Counted from the stretch's first letter, positions 16,222 to 24,876 are shown. The stretch is 64,000 nucleotides of DNA from Azoarcus sp. (GCA_030656215.1 JAUSOD010000010.1:62001-126000); one strand, 5' to 3'. Numbers and translations are program-made. Notes: generated from the letters alone by a model not told the origin.

Positions 16222-18498
16222 ATGAGCGAAATGAACACGCCGGTCGCGGCCAAGATGCCGAGCACCGAAGAAATCGCGCTGATCAAGAAATTTCTCAGCG
16301 ACACCACGCTGTTCCTCGGGCCCGATCCCGAGATCATGCAGAACCACGACCTGATGCCGCGTACCGAGGACGAGGAAAGGGCGGTCGGAAAAGTCAGCGA
16401 TGCACACATCATTGCCAAGATCCGCGATCGCATCCAGTCCGGCTGCGACGAAGGCTACGAGATGGTCGAGCAGATGGGCGCTGCCCCCGGGGCCAAGTGG
16501 GGCGACGTCATCACCGGGGTGTACTCCGCCTCGGGCGACCTCGCCATCGCCAGTGCCGGCGGGGTGCTGATCTTCTCCGCCCTGGTGCACCACCCGATCA
16601 AGTTCATCATCAAGAACTGGATGAACGACCCCACGGTGGGCGTGCGCGAAGGCGACGGTTTCATCCACAACGACTCGCGCTATGGCAACGTGCACAACAC
16701 CGACCAGAGCATGATCGTCCCCATCTTCCATGAGGGCAAACTGCTGTGCTGGGTCGCCTCCACGGTGCACGAGGGCGAGAACGGTGCGATCGAGCCGGGC
16801 GGCATGCCGTCGATGGCCGAGAGCCCGTCCGACGAAGGTCTGAAGATGTCGCCGTTCAAGGTGGTCGAGAACTACCAGATCAAGCGCGACATCCTGACCT
16901 TCCTGCAGAACTCGGTGCGCGAACCCAAGCTCCAGTACGAGGACATGAAGGTCAAGCTGTTCGCCTGCCTGCGGATCAAGCAGCGCATTGAGGAAACGCT
17001 CAAGACCGACGGCCCCGAGGCGCTGGTGTCCACGCTGCGCCTGACCATGGAGAACGTGCGCGCGGAGGTCAAGCGCCGGGTCAGCCAGTGGCCGGACATG
17101 ACAGTGCGCACCTACATCATCCAGGACTCGACCCTGCGCGAGAACTGCGTGGTGAAGATCAACTGCAAGCTGACCAAGACCGGCGACCGCCTGATCTTCG
17201 ACTTCCGCGGTTCCAGCCCGGAGTTCACCAACCGCGCGACCAATACCATCGTCGCCGGCCTCAAGGGCATGCTCGCCCAGGTCTTTCTGTGCTATGTGTG
17301 GCCCGATCTGCCGCGTGGCCAGGCCGCGTTTGCGCCGATCGAGGTGATCACCGATCCGCATTCGATCGTGAACTGCTCGTACGATGCACCGAACTCGCAG
17401 AGCCTGATGTCGATCTTCACCGGCTTCACCGCCGGACAGCATGCGGTGGCGAAGTTCCTTTACAGCTGCCCGGAGAAGTACACGAAGGTGCATGCGCCGA
17501 CCTTCAACATGATCAACACCTTCATCTGGGGCGGTGTCAGCCAGCACGGCGAAACCCTCGGCAACCTGTGCGCCGACCTCAACGGCATGGGCGCCGGTGC
17601 GACCGTGGATCGCGACGGCGAGCATGCGCTGGCACCGATCTTCGCCACCATGGCGGACATCGGCGAACAGGAACTGAACGAAGAGGAAGTGCCCTTCCTG
17701 CAACTGGTGTCGAAAAAAATGACGCGCGACGCCATTGCCCCGGGCAAGTACCGCGGCGGACAGGGCTACACCATGATGGTGGCGACCAAGGACAGCGAGC
17801 AGTGGGGCTTCATGACCACCGCACAGGGTGCCAAGATTCCGCCAATCCAGGGCCTGTTCGGTGGTTACGCCTGCGGTTGTTATCCGCTGTCCAAGGTCAA
17901 GGGGGTCGACGTCTATGACGTGCTGATGAACGAGCCGCACAAGTTCAAGCACTCGATCGAGGAGCTCATGAACGAGCGTCCGTTCGATGGCGCGAGCTAT
18001 ACCACCCATCACATGGGCATGGGCTTCGAAATCTCGAAGCGGGGCGAGCTGTTCATGATTTCGCAGGGGGCCGGGGCCGGCTATGGTGACCTGCTCGAAC
18101 GCGATCCGGCCGGCGTAATCAAGGACATCGAGGAAGGCCTGATCTCGCCGGGTGTTGCCGAACGGCTGTACAAGGTCAAGTTCGATCCCGCTACGCTGTC
18201 GATCAACCATGAGGCCACCGCGGCCGCGCGGGACGAGGAGCGCCGGGCGCGGGTGGCGCGAGGGGTTCCGTTCAAGGACTTCGTCAAGACCTGGAACAAG
18301 CCGAAGCCGCCGGCCCACCTGCAGTACTTCGGTTGCTGGGGCGACGATGTCGGCACCCTGTATGTCGGCAGCCCCGACATCACGCGCGATGCCAACGTGC
18401 CCAAGCCCAACTACATGCGTCATCCCAAGGATGTGCGCATCGAGGAGCTGGAAGCGCGGCTGGCGCAGCTGGGCGCACTGGCCGAGGAAAAGCAATGA
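16222..18498 (+). CDS. apcD: Acetophenone-carboxylase-like subunit D (HyuB family)
   Basis: 758 aa from ATG 16222 (AGGA 7 bp upstream; a TTG at 16216 is the weaker alternative). It belongs to the hydantoinase-B/acetone-carboxylase-alpha family: GDLAIASAGGVLIFSALVHH, NDPTVGVREGDGFIHND, YRGGQGYTMMV, PPIQGLFGGYACGCYP. In the crystallised Aromatoleum core complex the corresponding beta subunit bridges the two ASKHA subunits and is thought to house carbon-carbon bond formation. Its stop overlaps the start of the next gene in an ATGA, so the two are translationally coupled. Confidence 0.87.
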   Translation: MSEMNTPVAAKMPSTEEIALIKKFLSDTTLFLGPDPEIMQNHDLMPRTEDEERAVGKVSDAHIIAKIRDRIQSGCDEGYEMVEQMGAAPGAKWGDVITGVYSASGDLAIASAGGVLIFSALVHHPIKFIIKNWMNDPTVGVREGDGFIHNDSRYGNVHNTDQSMIVPIFHEGKLLCWVASTVHEGENGAIEPGGMPSMAESPSDEGLKMSPFKVVENYQIKRDILTFLQNSVREPKLQYEDMKVKLFACLRIKQRIEETLKTDGPEALVSTLRLTMENVRAEVKRRVSQWPDMTVRTYIIQDSTLRENCVVKINCKLTKTGDRLIFDFRGSSPEFTNRATNTIVAGLKGMLAQVFLCYVWPDLPRGQAAFAPIEVITDPHSIVNCSYDAPNSQSLMSIFTGFTAGQHAVAKFLYSCPEKYTKVHAPTFNMINTFIWGGVSQHGETLGNLCADLNGMGAGATVDRDGEHALAPIFATMADIGEQELNEEEVPFLQLVSKKMTRDAIAPGKYRGGQGYTMMVATKDSEQWGFMTTAQGAKIPPIQGLFGGYACGCYPLSKVKGVDVYDVLMNEPHKFKHSIEELMNERPFDGASYTTHHMGMGFEISKRGELFMISQGAGAGYGDLLERDPAGVIKDIEEGLISPGVAERLYKVKFDPATLSINHEATAAARDEERRARVARGVPFKDFVKTWNKPKPPAHLQYFGCWGDDVGTLYVGSPDITRDANVPKPNYMRHPKDVRIEELEARLAQLGALAEEKQ

Positions 18499-19382
18499 GC
18501 CAGAGCCTCGCCGACCTTCTGCCCGGCAGCCAGGGCGGTGGGCGTATCCGGGTGTGGCTGAAATCCTCGGCCTACACCACTCGGCTGCTGTTGGGAGAGG
18601 CGGGTGATCCGTGGGAGAGTGCGGCCCAGTATCTGGCCTGGTTTTCCCAGGCCCACGGACTGCTGCGACCGGACGTCGCTGTAGTCGAGGTCGGCGAGCT
18701 CTACGATTCATGGCTCGCGCGCCACCCCGACCTGCGCGCGGAGCTCGGTGCCAAGCGCAGGCTGTCGTACCCGCTGCGCAAGCTGCTCGAGCCGGAGGCG
18801 CCGCGCGCGGTGCTCGCCGAAGTCCTCGAGGCGGTCGCCGCGCACCTGCGCGGGCAGGTGCCGCTGGTGCTGGCAATGCCGTCGCCGCGGGCGTGGCTGT
18901 ATCGCGCCAACCTGCTCGCCGGCCGTAGCGACGTCGAGCTCGATGCGGACGGCATCGAAGACGCGGCGATGTATGTCGCGGACGTGCTGCGCGCGGTTTC
19001 GCACCTGCCGGTGTCCGGCCTGCTGCTCGAGGAGGATTCCGCTTGCGCGGGGCAGGGCGCGATCGATGCCGAGCTGTACCGGCCGCTGCTCAATGTGGCC
19101 CATCACTACCGCTGGGCGGTGGCGATGCGGCTTGGCCTCAAGCCGCTGCGGGTCTGGCCGGCTGCGGCCGAGGTGCAGGCGGTCATCGGCTCTCCGGCGC
19201 TGCTTGACGGCGCAAGCCAGGCAGGCGGGGTCGATGTCGGTAGCGATCTGTGGTCGGGACAGGCGGTGCCGGCGCTCGGTGCGACGCAGTTCTATTTTGC
19301 CGAGGTACCGCGCGCGCATCGGCCGGAGCTGGTGCTCGAGACCCTCGAGCGGCTGCGGGCGGGCGCTGCGGTCGAAATCTGA
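18495..19382 (+). CDS. apcE: Acetophenone-carboxylase-like subunit E (dissociable subunit)
   Basis: 295 aa, about 32 kDa, close to the 34 kDa of ApcE, the subunit that separates from the core during purification but is needed for activity. The start overlaps the HyuB-like stop (ATGA). No nucleotide-binding or metal motif stands out; it is leucine- and alanine-rich with several tryptophans, and I recognise no general protein family. Identification rests on position as fifth gene after the A-D order, on size and on coupling. Acetone carboxylases have only three subunits and no such gene, which favours the acetophenone-type assignment. Confidence 0.75.
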   Translation: MSQSLADLLPGSQGGGRIRVWLKSSAYTTRLLLGEAGDPWESAAQYLAWFSQAHGLLRPDVAVVEVGELYDSWLARHPDLRAELGAKRRLSYPLRKLLEPEAPRAVLAEVLEAVAAHLRGQVPLVLAMPSPRAWLYRANLLAGRSDVELDADGIEDAAMYVADVLRAVSHLPVSGLLLEEDSACAGQGAIDAELYRPLLNVAHHYRWAVAMRLGLKPLRVWPAAAEVQAVIGSPALLDGASQAGGVDVGSDLWSGQAVPALGATQFYFAEVPRAHRPELVLETLERLRAGAAVEI

Positions 19383-19459
19383 TCCGAGCCCGATCGGCTC
19401 CCTGCGATGCGGGCGATGCTGGATCGGGGTTGGCACTGCGGAAACATGGGAGAGGCAGG

Positions 19460-20725
19460 ATGAGTCTCGAGTTTGAACGGATGCCGGTCAAGCAGGCCGG
19501 TGCGGTGGAGCGAATCCCGGTGACGCTGCTCACCGGCTTTCTCGGTGCAGGCAAGACCACGATCCTGAATCACCTGCTGCGCCACCCCGGCATGGCCGGT
19601 GCCGCGGTGCTGATCAACGAGTTCGGTGAGGTCGGTATCGATCATCACCTGGTCGACCGCGTCGATGAGACGCTGATGATCCTGGATTCGGGTTGTCTGT
19701 GTTGCAGCGTGCAGGGTGATCTGGTCAAAGCGCTCCGGCAGTTGTCGGAGCGCAGTTCGCGGCGCGAAATTCCGCCGGTGACGCGCGTACTGATCGAGAC
19801 GACCGGGCTCGCCGATCCCGTTCCGGTGATCTATACGCTGATGGAAGAACGCTTCGTCGCGGCGCGCTATGTGTGCGATGGCGTCGTTACCGTGGTGGAT
19901 GCCAGTCATGCATTGCAGCAACTGGAGCGACACCGGGAAGCGGTGCGGCAGGTGGCGATGGCCGACCGGTTGTTGCTGACCAAGTGCGATCTGGCCGATG
20001 CCCGTGTGCGTTCGGCGCTCGATGCGCGCCTTGATGTCGTCAATCCCGGCGCGCTGCGGATCGAGGTGAGGCAGGGCCGGATCGAACCGGCGGAGATTTT
20101 CTCCTCCGGCATCTATACGACGGAGGGCAAGCTGCCCGACGTCGTGGCGTGGATGGGCGAAGAGCAGTTACGTAACGCGATCGCCCAGTCTTCCACCGCC
20201 GCCGTGACCTGGCGGCGCAAGGCCGCGCCGGTGTTTGCCCCGCGCCATGATGCAGGGGTCGGCAGTTTCGTGGTCGATTTTGACGATCCGGTGCCTTGGG
20301 CCGGCTTCAGTCTGGTCATGGGGCGCATCCTGCGCAAGCACGGTGCGGACATCCTGAGGGTCAAGGGCCTGATCAATGTCGCCGGCGACCCGCAGCCAAG
20401 AGTCGTTCATTGCGTGCAGGACGTCGCCTACCCCGCGCTCCGGCTCGAGCGCTGGCCGGCAAGCGGCCCGTTCGAGGATCATCGTGGTCGCCTGGTGTTC
20501 ATCGTTCGTGTGTTGAGCCCGGAGATCGAGGATGGCATCTGCCATGCGCTCGCCACGCTGCCCGGCGATGGCGTTGCGGTGCGGGAGAGCGTGGGAGAGC
20601 CCTTCCTGCCCACTCGATGCTGGCTCGGTCAGTTCCTGCCCGTGGCCGGGAAGGGGGCGATCGAGGTCGAGGGCTGGGTGGTGCAGGCCAAGCGCCTCGG
20701 TGGGCGGTCGATGGCATCCGTCTGA
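19460..20725 (+). CDS. COG0523 (CobW/ZNG-type) GTPase metallochaperone
   Basis: 421 aa. G3E-family GTPase with Walker A GFLGAGKTT (about residues 26-34), INEFGEVGID, the metal-binding CxCC motif (GCLCC, C79/C81/C82), IETTGLADP, a LLTKCDLAD-type guanine-specificity motif, and a CobW C-terminal domain (GRLVFIV...LPTRCWLGQFLP). ATG 19460 follows GAGAGGCAGGA and lies 77 bp after the apcE-like gene on the same strand, with no terminator seen between. Proteins of this family use GTP to deliver zinc or another metal to client enzymes. Here the client is probably the carboxylase, whose small subunit has a four-cysteine site. The metal and client are inferred. Confidence 0.88.
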   Translation: MSLEFERMPVKQAGAVERIPVTLLTGFLGAGKTTILNHLLRHPGMAGAAVLINEFGEVGIDHHLVDRVDETLMILDSGCLCCSVQGDLVKALRQLSERSSRREIPPVTRVLIETTGLADPVPVIYTLMEERFVAARYVCDGVVTVVDASHALQQLERHREAVRQVAMADRLLLTKCDLADARVRSALDARLDVVNPGALRIEVRQGRIEPAEIFSSGIYTTEGKLPDVVAWMGEEQLRNAIAQSSTAAVTWRRKAAPVFAPRHDAGVGSFVVDFDDPVPWAGFSLVMGRILRKHGADILRVKGLINVAGDPQPRVVHCVQDVAYPALRLERWPASGPFEDHRGRLVFIVRVLSPEIEDGICHALATLPGDGVAVRESVGEPFLPTRCWLGQFLPVAGKGAIEVEGWVVQAKRLGGRSMASV

Positions 20726-20852
20726 GTCTGCAACATGGGTGCCGCGCGGGCGGACACATCCCGTCCGCTGCCGTGTGCGTTCGGTCCGATTGCACCGACG
20801 TGCGACTAGCCGCCGGCGGCAGACCCCTTGGCCCGAACCGCCGAACGTGTCC
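20726..20852. other. Convergent intergenic gap with small hairpins
   Basis: The carboxylase operon and the ligase operon converge here. An inverted repeat GCGGAC-N7-GTCCGC (20750-20768) could form a weak bidirectional stem, but there is no T-run on either side. No other feature seen. Confidence 0.4.
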
Positions 20853-22367
20853 TCAGCCGAGCAGCTTGCGCAGTTCGGTCTTGAGCACCTTGCCGTAGTT
20901 GTTCTTCGGCAGACTACCGACGAAGCGGTACTCCTTGGGGCGCTTGAAGCGGGCGATGTGCTCAAGGCAGTGGGCGTCCAGTTCAGCCGCATCGACGCGG
21001 TCGCCGGCAATGAAGGCGATGACCACCTCGCCCCATTCGGGGTCCTTGCGCCCGACTACCGATACCTCATGTACCGCAGGGTGAAGCAGCAGCACTTCCT
21101 CGATCTCGCGGGGGTAGATGTTCGAGCCGCCAGAGATGATCACGTCCTTCGATCTATCCTTCAGGGTCAGGAAGCCGGCGCTGTCCATGCTGCCCATGTC
21201 GCCGGTCCACAGCCAGCCGTCATGCAAGGTCTTCTCGGTGGCCGTGGGATTGCGCCAATAGCCGGCCATCACCGCGTCGCCGCGCACCAGGATCTCGCCG
21301 GTCTGACCCTCGGGGAGGGCGAAGCCGTCGCTGCCGGCAATCTTGATCTCGACTAGCGACTGGGCGGTGCCGACCGAGCCGATCCGCTCGAGCCACTGCG
21401 GGTGGTCGCGTTCGGCGAGCACTTCGCGTGGCAGGCTGGTGATGCACATCGGACATTCACCCTGGCCGTAGATCTGCACGAAGCGATTGCCCATGGTGTC
21501 CAGTGCGCGCCGGATGTCTTCCACGTACATGGGGCCTCCGCCGTAGACCAGGGTCTTGAACCCGCTCGGATCGGCGTCGGCCGCGTCGATATGGTCGACT
21601 GCCCGGCGGACCATGGTCGGTGCGGCGAACAGCGACAGCCGGCCAAGGCTGCTGGCCAGCGTACACAGTTCGGCGGCGTCGAAACCGCCCGATTCCGGAA
21701 TCACGTGGCGCGCCGCCTTCAGCACATGGGGGAAGTTGTACATGCCCGCACCGTGTGACATCGGCGCCGCGTAGGCGATGCAGTCCGCGGCCTCGACCGT
21801 GTCCACGTCGCTGAAGTAGCACGCGGTCATCGTCAGCAGGTTGCGGTGGGTCTGCATCACGCCCTTGGGATGGCCGGTGGTGCCCGAGGTGTAGAAGATC
21901 CATGCCAGTTCGTTGCTGTCGCGGTGGGTCAGGGCGATCGGCGGCGTGCCGAGCAGGGCGGTATATTCCGCCGAGCCGGCGACAATGATCCGTTTCAGCG
22001 CGCCACCCGCGGTGGCCGTCGGCAGCGGTCCCGCGCTCAGGTCGGGGCTGATGAAGAGACAGGCTGCGCCGGCGTCCTCCACCGCGTAGGCGAGTTCGCG
22101 GGGATGCAGTTTGGCGTTCACCGGCACCACCACCAGCCCGGCCCACCAGGTGCCGTACAGGACCTCGAGGTACTCCGGGCAGTTGCTCATGAACAGGGCG
22201 ATCCGGTCGCCCGGAACCAGTCTGAGCGTGTTCCGCAGATAAGCGCCGATGCGGGCGGCGCGCCCGGCGAAGGTGGCGTAGTCGGCAAGAAGGCGCGTGC
22301 CGTGCAGGATGGCGGGGCGGGCAGGGAAGGCGGTGGCACTGCGCAGCAGCAGGCGGGCGATGTTCAT
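20853..22367 (-). CDS. AMP-forming acyl-CoA ligase, probable 3-oxoacid (benzoylacetate) CoA ligase
   Basis: 504 aa of the ANL superfamily. It has the P-loop motif YTSGTTGHPKG (about residues 170-180), YGQGECPMC in the A5 region, GWLWTGDMG (A7), DRSKDVIISGGSNIYPREIE (hinge) and a C-terminal catalytic lysine in NNYGKVLKTE. Its ATG overlaps the thiolase stop (ATGA), so ligase and thiolase are coupled. Next to an acetophenone-type carboxylase the natural substrate is the 3-oxoacid product, as for the ligase linked to the apc genes in Aromatoleum. The exact substrate cannot be read from sequence; a fatty-acid or aromatic-acid ligase is the alternative. Confidence 0.82.
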   Translation of the reverse strand: MNIARLLLRSATAFPARPAILHGTRLLADYATFAGRAARIGAYLRNTLRLVPGDRIALFMSNCPEYLEVLYGTWWAGLVVVPVNAKLHPRELAYAVEDAGAACLFISPDLSAGPLPTATAGGALKRIIVAGSAEYTALLGTPPIALTHRDSNELAWIFYTSGTTGHPKGVMQTHRNLLTMTACYFSDVDTVEAADCIAYAAPMSHGAGMYNFPHVLKAARHVIPESGGFDAAELCTLASSLGRLSLFAAPTMVRRAVDHIDAADADPSGFKTLVYGGGPMYVEDIRRALDTMGNRFVQIYGQGECPMCITSLPREVLAERDHPQWLERIGSVGTAQSLVEIKIAGSDGFALPEGQTGEILVRGDAVMAGYWRNPTATEKTLHDGWLWTGDMGSMDSAGFLTLKDRSKDVIISGGSNIYPREIEEVLLLHPAVHEVSVVGRKDPEWGEVVIAFIAGDRVDAAELDAHCLEHIARFKRPKEYRFVGSLPKNNYGKVLKTELRKLLG

Positions 22368-23530
22368 CGTGCGGCCTCCAGGATGCTGACGTAATTGGCA
22401 ACCGCTGAGCCACCCATGTTGAACACCCCGGCCAGGGTGGCGCCGGGTACCTGCATCGCGGCTGCTTCGCCGCACAGCTGCATGGCCGCGAGCACATGCA
22501 TCGACACCCCGGTGGCGCCGATCGGGTGGCCCTTGGCCTTGAGGCCGCCGGAACGGTTCACCGGCAGGCGCCCGCCGGCATGGACGGTGCCGTCGTCGAC
22601 GACACGGGCGCCGGCGCCCGCCGGGGCCAGGCCCATGGCTTCGTAGCTGAGGAGTTCGGCGATGGTGAAACAGTCGTGGACCTCGGCCAGCGACAGATCA
22701 TCGACCGTGCACCGGGCCTTGGTCAGGGCGTCCTGCCAGGCCCGCTGCGGGCCCTCGAAGGCGAGCGGATCGCGCCGCGACATCGGCAGGAAATCGTTCA
22801 CCTGGCTGCGCGCCCGGAAGCGCACGCCGCGGCGGAAGTGGGGCAGCAGCGCTTCGTCCACGATGATCAGCGCAGCGGCGCCGTCCGATACCAGCGAGCA
22901 GTCGGTCTTGCGCAGGGGTGGGGCGATCAGCGGGTTCTTGTCCGACACCGTGTTGCAGAATTCGAAGCCGAGGTCGCGTCGGATCTGTGCCCAGGGGTTA
23001 TCGACGCCGTTGGCGTGGTTCTTGGCGGCAATGCGCGCGAGCGTGGCCGAGTGGTCGCCGTGACGGTCGAAGTAGGTCTGGGCGATGCGGCCGAAGATGC
23101 CGGGGAAGCTCAGCCCGAGCGCGGCCTCTTCGCTGACATAGGAGGCCGAGCCAAGGATACGGGTGACTTCCGCGCCGCTGACCGCGGTCATCTTCTCGGC
23201 GCCGACCACGAGGGCGATCCGGCACTGGCCCGCCTCTACCGCATTGAGCGCCGAAAATACGGCTGCGGCGCCGGATGCGCAGGCGTTCTCGACCCGTGTT
23301 GCCGGTTTCCAGCGCAGACTGTCGTCGGCCTGCAGGACCATCGACGAGCAGAATATTTCGGGGACGAAGCCGCCGTTCAGATGCCCGAGCCAGATTCCGT
23401 CGATGTCGTTGGCGCCGATGCCGGCGTCCGCGATGGCGGCGCGCGTCACGCTGCCGATCAGCGATTCGAGGTCGAGCTGGTCCAGTTTGCCGAAGGCGGA
23501 ATGCCCCCAGCCGACGATGCATGCCGCCAT
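22364..23530 (-). CDS. Thiolase (SCP-x/acetyl-CoA acetyltransferase type)
   Basis: 388 aa. ATG 23530 has AAGGAGATCAC upstream; the frame stays open further upstream but overlaps the regulator gene, so the extension is rejected. Catalytic features are the nucleophile C84 in VENACASGA, the HDCFT motif and GHPIGATG near the C-terminus, typical of the SCP2-thiolase branch that handles bulky 3-oxoacyl-CoAs. It precedes the ligase (4-bp overlap) and follows the sensorless sigma54 activator by 53 bp on the same strand. The inferred reaction is CoA-dependent cleavage of benzoylacetyl-CoA (or analogue) to benzoyl-CoA and acetyl-CoA. Confidence 0.87.
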   Translation of the reverse strand: MAACIVGWGHSAFGKLDQLDLESLIGSVTRAAIADAGIGANDIDGIWLGHLNGGFVPEIFCSSMVLQADDSLRWKPATRVENACASGAAAVFSALNAVEAGQCRIALVVGAEKMTAVSGAEVTRILGSASYVSEEAALGLSFPGIFGRIAQTYFDRHGDHSATLARIAAKNHANGVDNPWAQIRRDLGFEFCNTVSDKNPLIAPPLRKTDCSLVSDGAAALIIVDEALLPHFRRGVRFRARSQVNDFLPMSRRDPLAFEGPQRAWQDALTKARCTVDDLSLAEVHDCFTIAELLSYEAMGLAPAGAGARVVDDGTVHAGGRLPVNRSGGLKAKGHPIGATGVSMHVLAAMQLCGEAAAMQVPGATLAGVFNMGGSAVANYVSILEAAR

Positions 23531-23583
23531 GTGATCTCCTTGTTCGAGACGGGTCTGGTTATGCGTATGGTCAGTGCGGTGCT

Positions 23584-24699
23584 TCAGGCCACCGGCTGGC
23601 CGATGCTGCCCGGGTGCGAGCGCCACAGCGGCAGCGACTTGTCGAGCGAGTATTTCTTCAGCTTCAGGTACAGCGTGCTTTTGGCGATCCCCAACTCCCG
23701 CGCTGCAATCGTGGCATTGCCCGATGCCTGGCGGAGCACAGTGCAGATCTGTTCGAATTCGCCGCGCTGCAGGCCGCGCAGCAGGAACGGATTCGAGTCC
23801 ATCTCCTGCGTGCGCGTGCGGGCTTCGGGGGCGCCGATCTCGGGCGGAAGATCGTCTTCGCTGATGATGACCGAGGCGCTCGTCAGCACGAGGCTCTCGA
23901 CCACGTTGCGTAGCTCGCGCACGTTGCCCGGCCAGCCGTGGGCTTGGAGCCGGGACAGCGCGCGCGGGTCGAGCACCTTCTGGGCCACGCCGTGGCGATC
24001 GCAGAATTGGCGCAGGAAGCGCTGCACCAGCCCGGCGATATCGCCGCGTCGCTCGCGTAGTGCCGGGATCGCAATGGAGGTGACCGAGATACGGTAGAAC
24101 AGATCGGCACGAAAGCGCCCCTCGTCGGCCTCCCGGCGCAGATCCCGGTTGGTGGCCGCAATCAGGCGGAAGCGCACCTGGCGGGGCGTGTGCTCGCCGA
24201 TCCGGCACACCTGGCCGTCTTCGAGCACGCGCAGGAAGTGGGGTTGCAGGTCGAGCGGCATTTCGCCCAGTTCGTCGAGCAGCAGGGTGCCGCCGTGCGC
24301 GGCTTCGATCTTGCCGGGGCTTCCGCCCCGTCGAGCGCCGGTGAAGGCCCCATCCACATGGCCGAACAGTTCGCTGGCCAGCAACTCGCGGTTCAGTCCG
24401 CCACAGTTGAGGGCGATGAATGGTCCGTCTCGGTGCGGACTGGCGGCGTGGATGCCCCGGGCGAAGACTTCCTTGCCGACCCCGGTTTCGCCCAGCAGCA
24501 GGATCGGAACCCGGGACGAGGCGAGGCGAGCAGCCTTGTCCACCGCTTGGTGAAGCGCGTGGCTCGACCCGGTGACGCCGGCGAAAGCGGTATCTTCGTC
24601 TTCCTCCGGGCAGGCGTCGCGCTCGCTTTCCCGGATGCTGGCCGGTGCGTCGTATCGATCGGGATACGTGCGTGGAACGGCTGCTATGCTCCTGTTCAT
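23584..24699 (-). CDS. sigma54-dependent activator lacking a sensory domain
   Basis: 371 aa. After only about 40 N-terminal residues the AAA+ domain begins: Walker A GETGVGKE (69-76), GAFTGA (116-121), GGTLLLDELGEMP, NRDLRRE. A Fis-type HTH lies near the C-terminus (ARELGIAKSTLYLKLKKY). That recognition helix is nearly identical to the one of the activator at 9232-11253, so both may bind RTCCG-N5-CGGAC. With no GAF, PAS or receiver domain it resembles PspF in layout; its activity must be set by synthesis level or a partner protein. ATG 24699 has GAGGAGA upstream. It probably heads a transcript with the thiolase and ligase. Confidence 0.9.
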   Translation of the reverse strand: MNRSIAAVPRTYPDRYDAPASIRESERDACPEEDEDTAFAGVTGSSHALHQAVDKAARLASSRVPILLLGETGVGKEVFARGIHAASPHRDGPFIALNCGGLNRELLASELFGHVDGAFTGARRGGSPGKIEAAHGGTLLLDELGEMPLDLQPHFLRVLEDGQVCRIGEHTPRQVRFRLIAATNRDLRREADEGRFRADLFYRISVTSIAIPALRERRGDIAGLVQRFLRQFCDRHGVAQKVLDPRALSRLQAHGWPGNVRELRNVVESLVLTSASVIISEDDLPPEIGAPEARTRTQEMDSNPFLLRGLQRGEFEQICTVLRQASGNATIAARELGIAKSTLYLKLKKYSLDKSLPLWRSHPGSIGQPVA

Positions 24700-24767
24700 G
24701 TCTTGTCTCCTCGGTGCCTGTTTTGTAGTTTTTGTCGCCGCTCGGATTCCAGCATCCGGGTCGGCTC

Positions 24768-24799
24768 CTCACCAAGGAGCTAGCTAGCACCTTGGTGAG
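24768..24799. promoter_or_regulatory. 32-bp near-perfect palindrome upstream of the sensorless activator
   Basis: Arms CTCACCAAGG (24768-24777) and CCTTGGTGAG (24790-24799) are exact reverse complements, and the 12-bp centre contains the palindrome GCTAGCTAGC, so only one base pair breaks the symmetry. It lies about 70 bp upstream of the activator start. No T-run follows, so an operator is more likely than a terminator. Confidence 0.55.
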
Positions 24800-24844
24800 C
24801 CTGAGGTCTAAAGTAAGGAATTGCGGCCCAAGATGCACCCCCCA

Positions 24845-24876
24845 ATCGGGTAGCAGCTGGCTCCGTATCGGGTAGC
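24845..24876. promoter_or_regulatory. Direct repeats, candidate binding sites of the MalT-like regulator
   Basis: The decamer ATCGGGTAGC occurs at 24845-24854 and again at 24867-24876, 22 bp apart, i.e. two helical turns. On the coding strand of the downstream activator it reads GCTACCCGAT. Same-face direct repeats are typical for MalT/LAL-family activators, whose gene ends only 60 bp away. Confidence 0.5.

Noticed and set aside
11627-18498. Acetone carboxylase (acxABC)
   Set aside because: Acetone carboxylases have three subunits; here there are two different HyuA-like subunits and a fifth subunit gene, matching the acetophenone type.
14416-18876. Very long open frame (about 1486 codons) on the minus strand
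   Set aside because: It lies antisense across the carboxylase subunit genes, is rich in His/Arg/Asp as expected of a mirror frame in GC-rich DNA, and has no recognisable domain.
24768-24799. Palindrome as terminator of the MalT-like gene
   Set aside because: There is no T-run on the transcript strand and it is about 140 bp past the stop; an operator is more likely.
22364-24838. Extended 824-codon reading of the thiolase frame
   Set aside because: The upstream part overlaps the sensorless activator in another frame and is not protein-like; the thiolase has its own ribosome-binding site at 23530.
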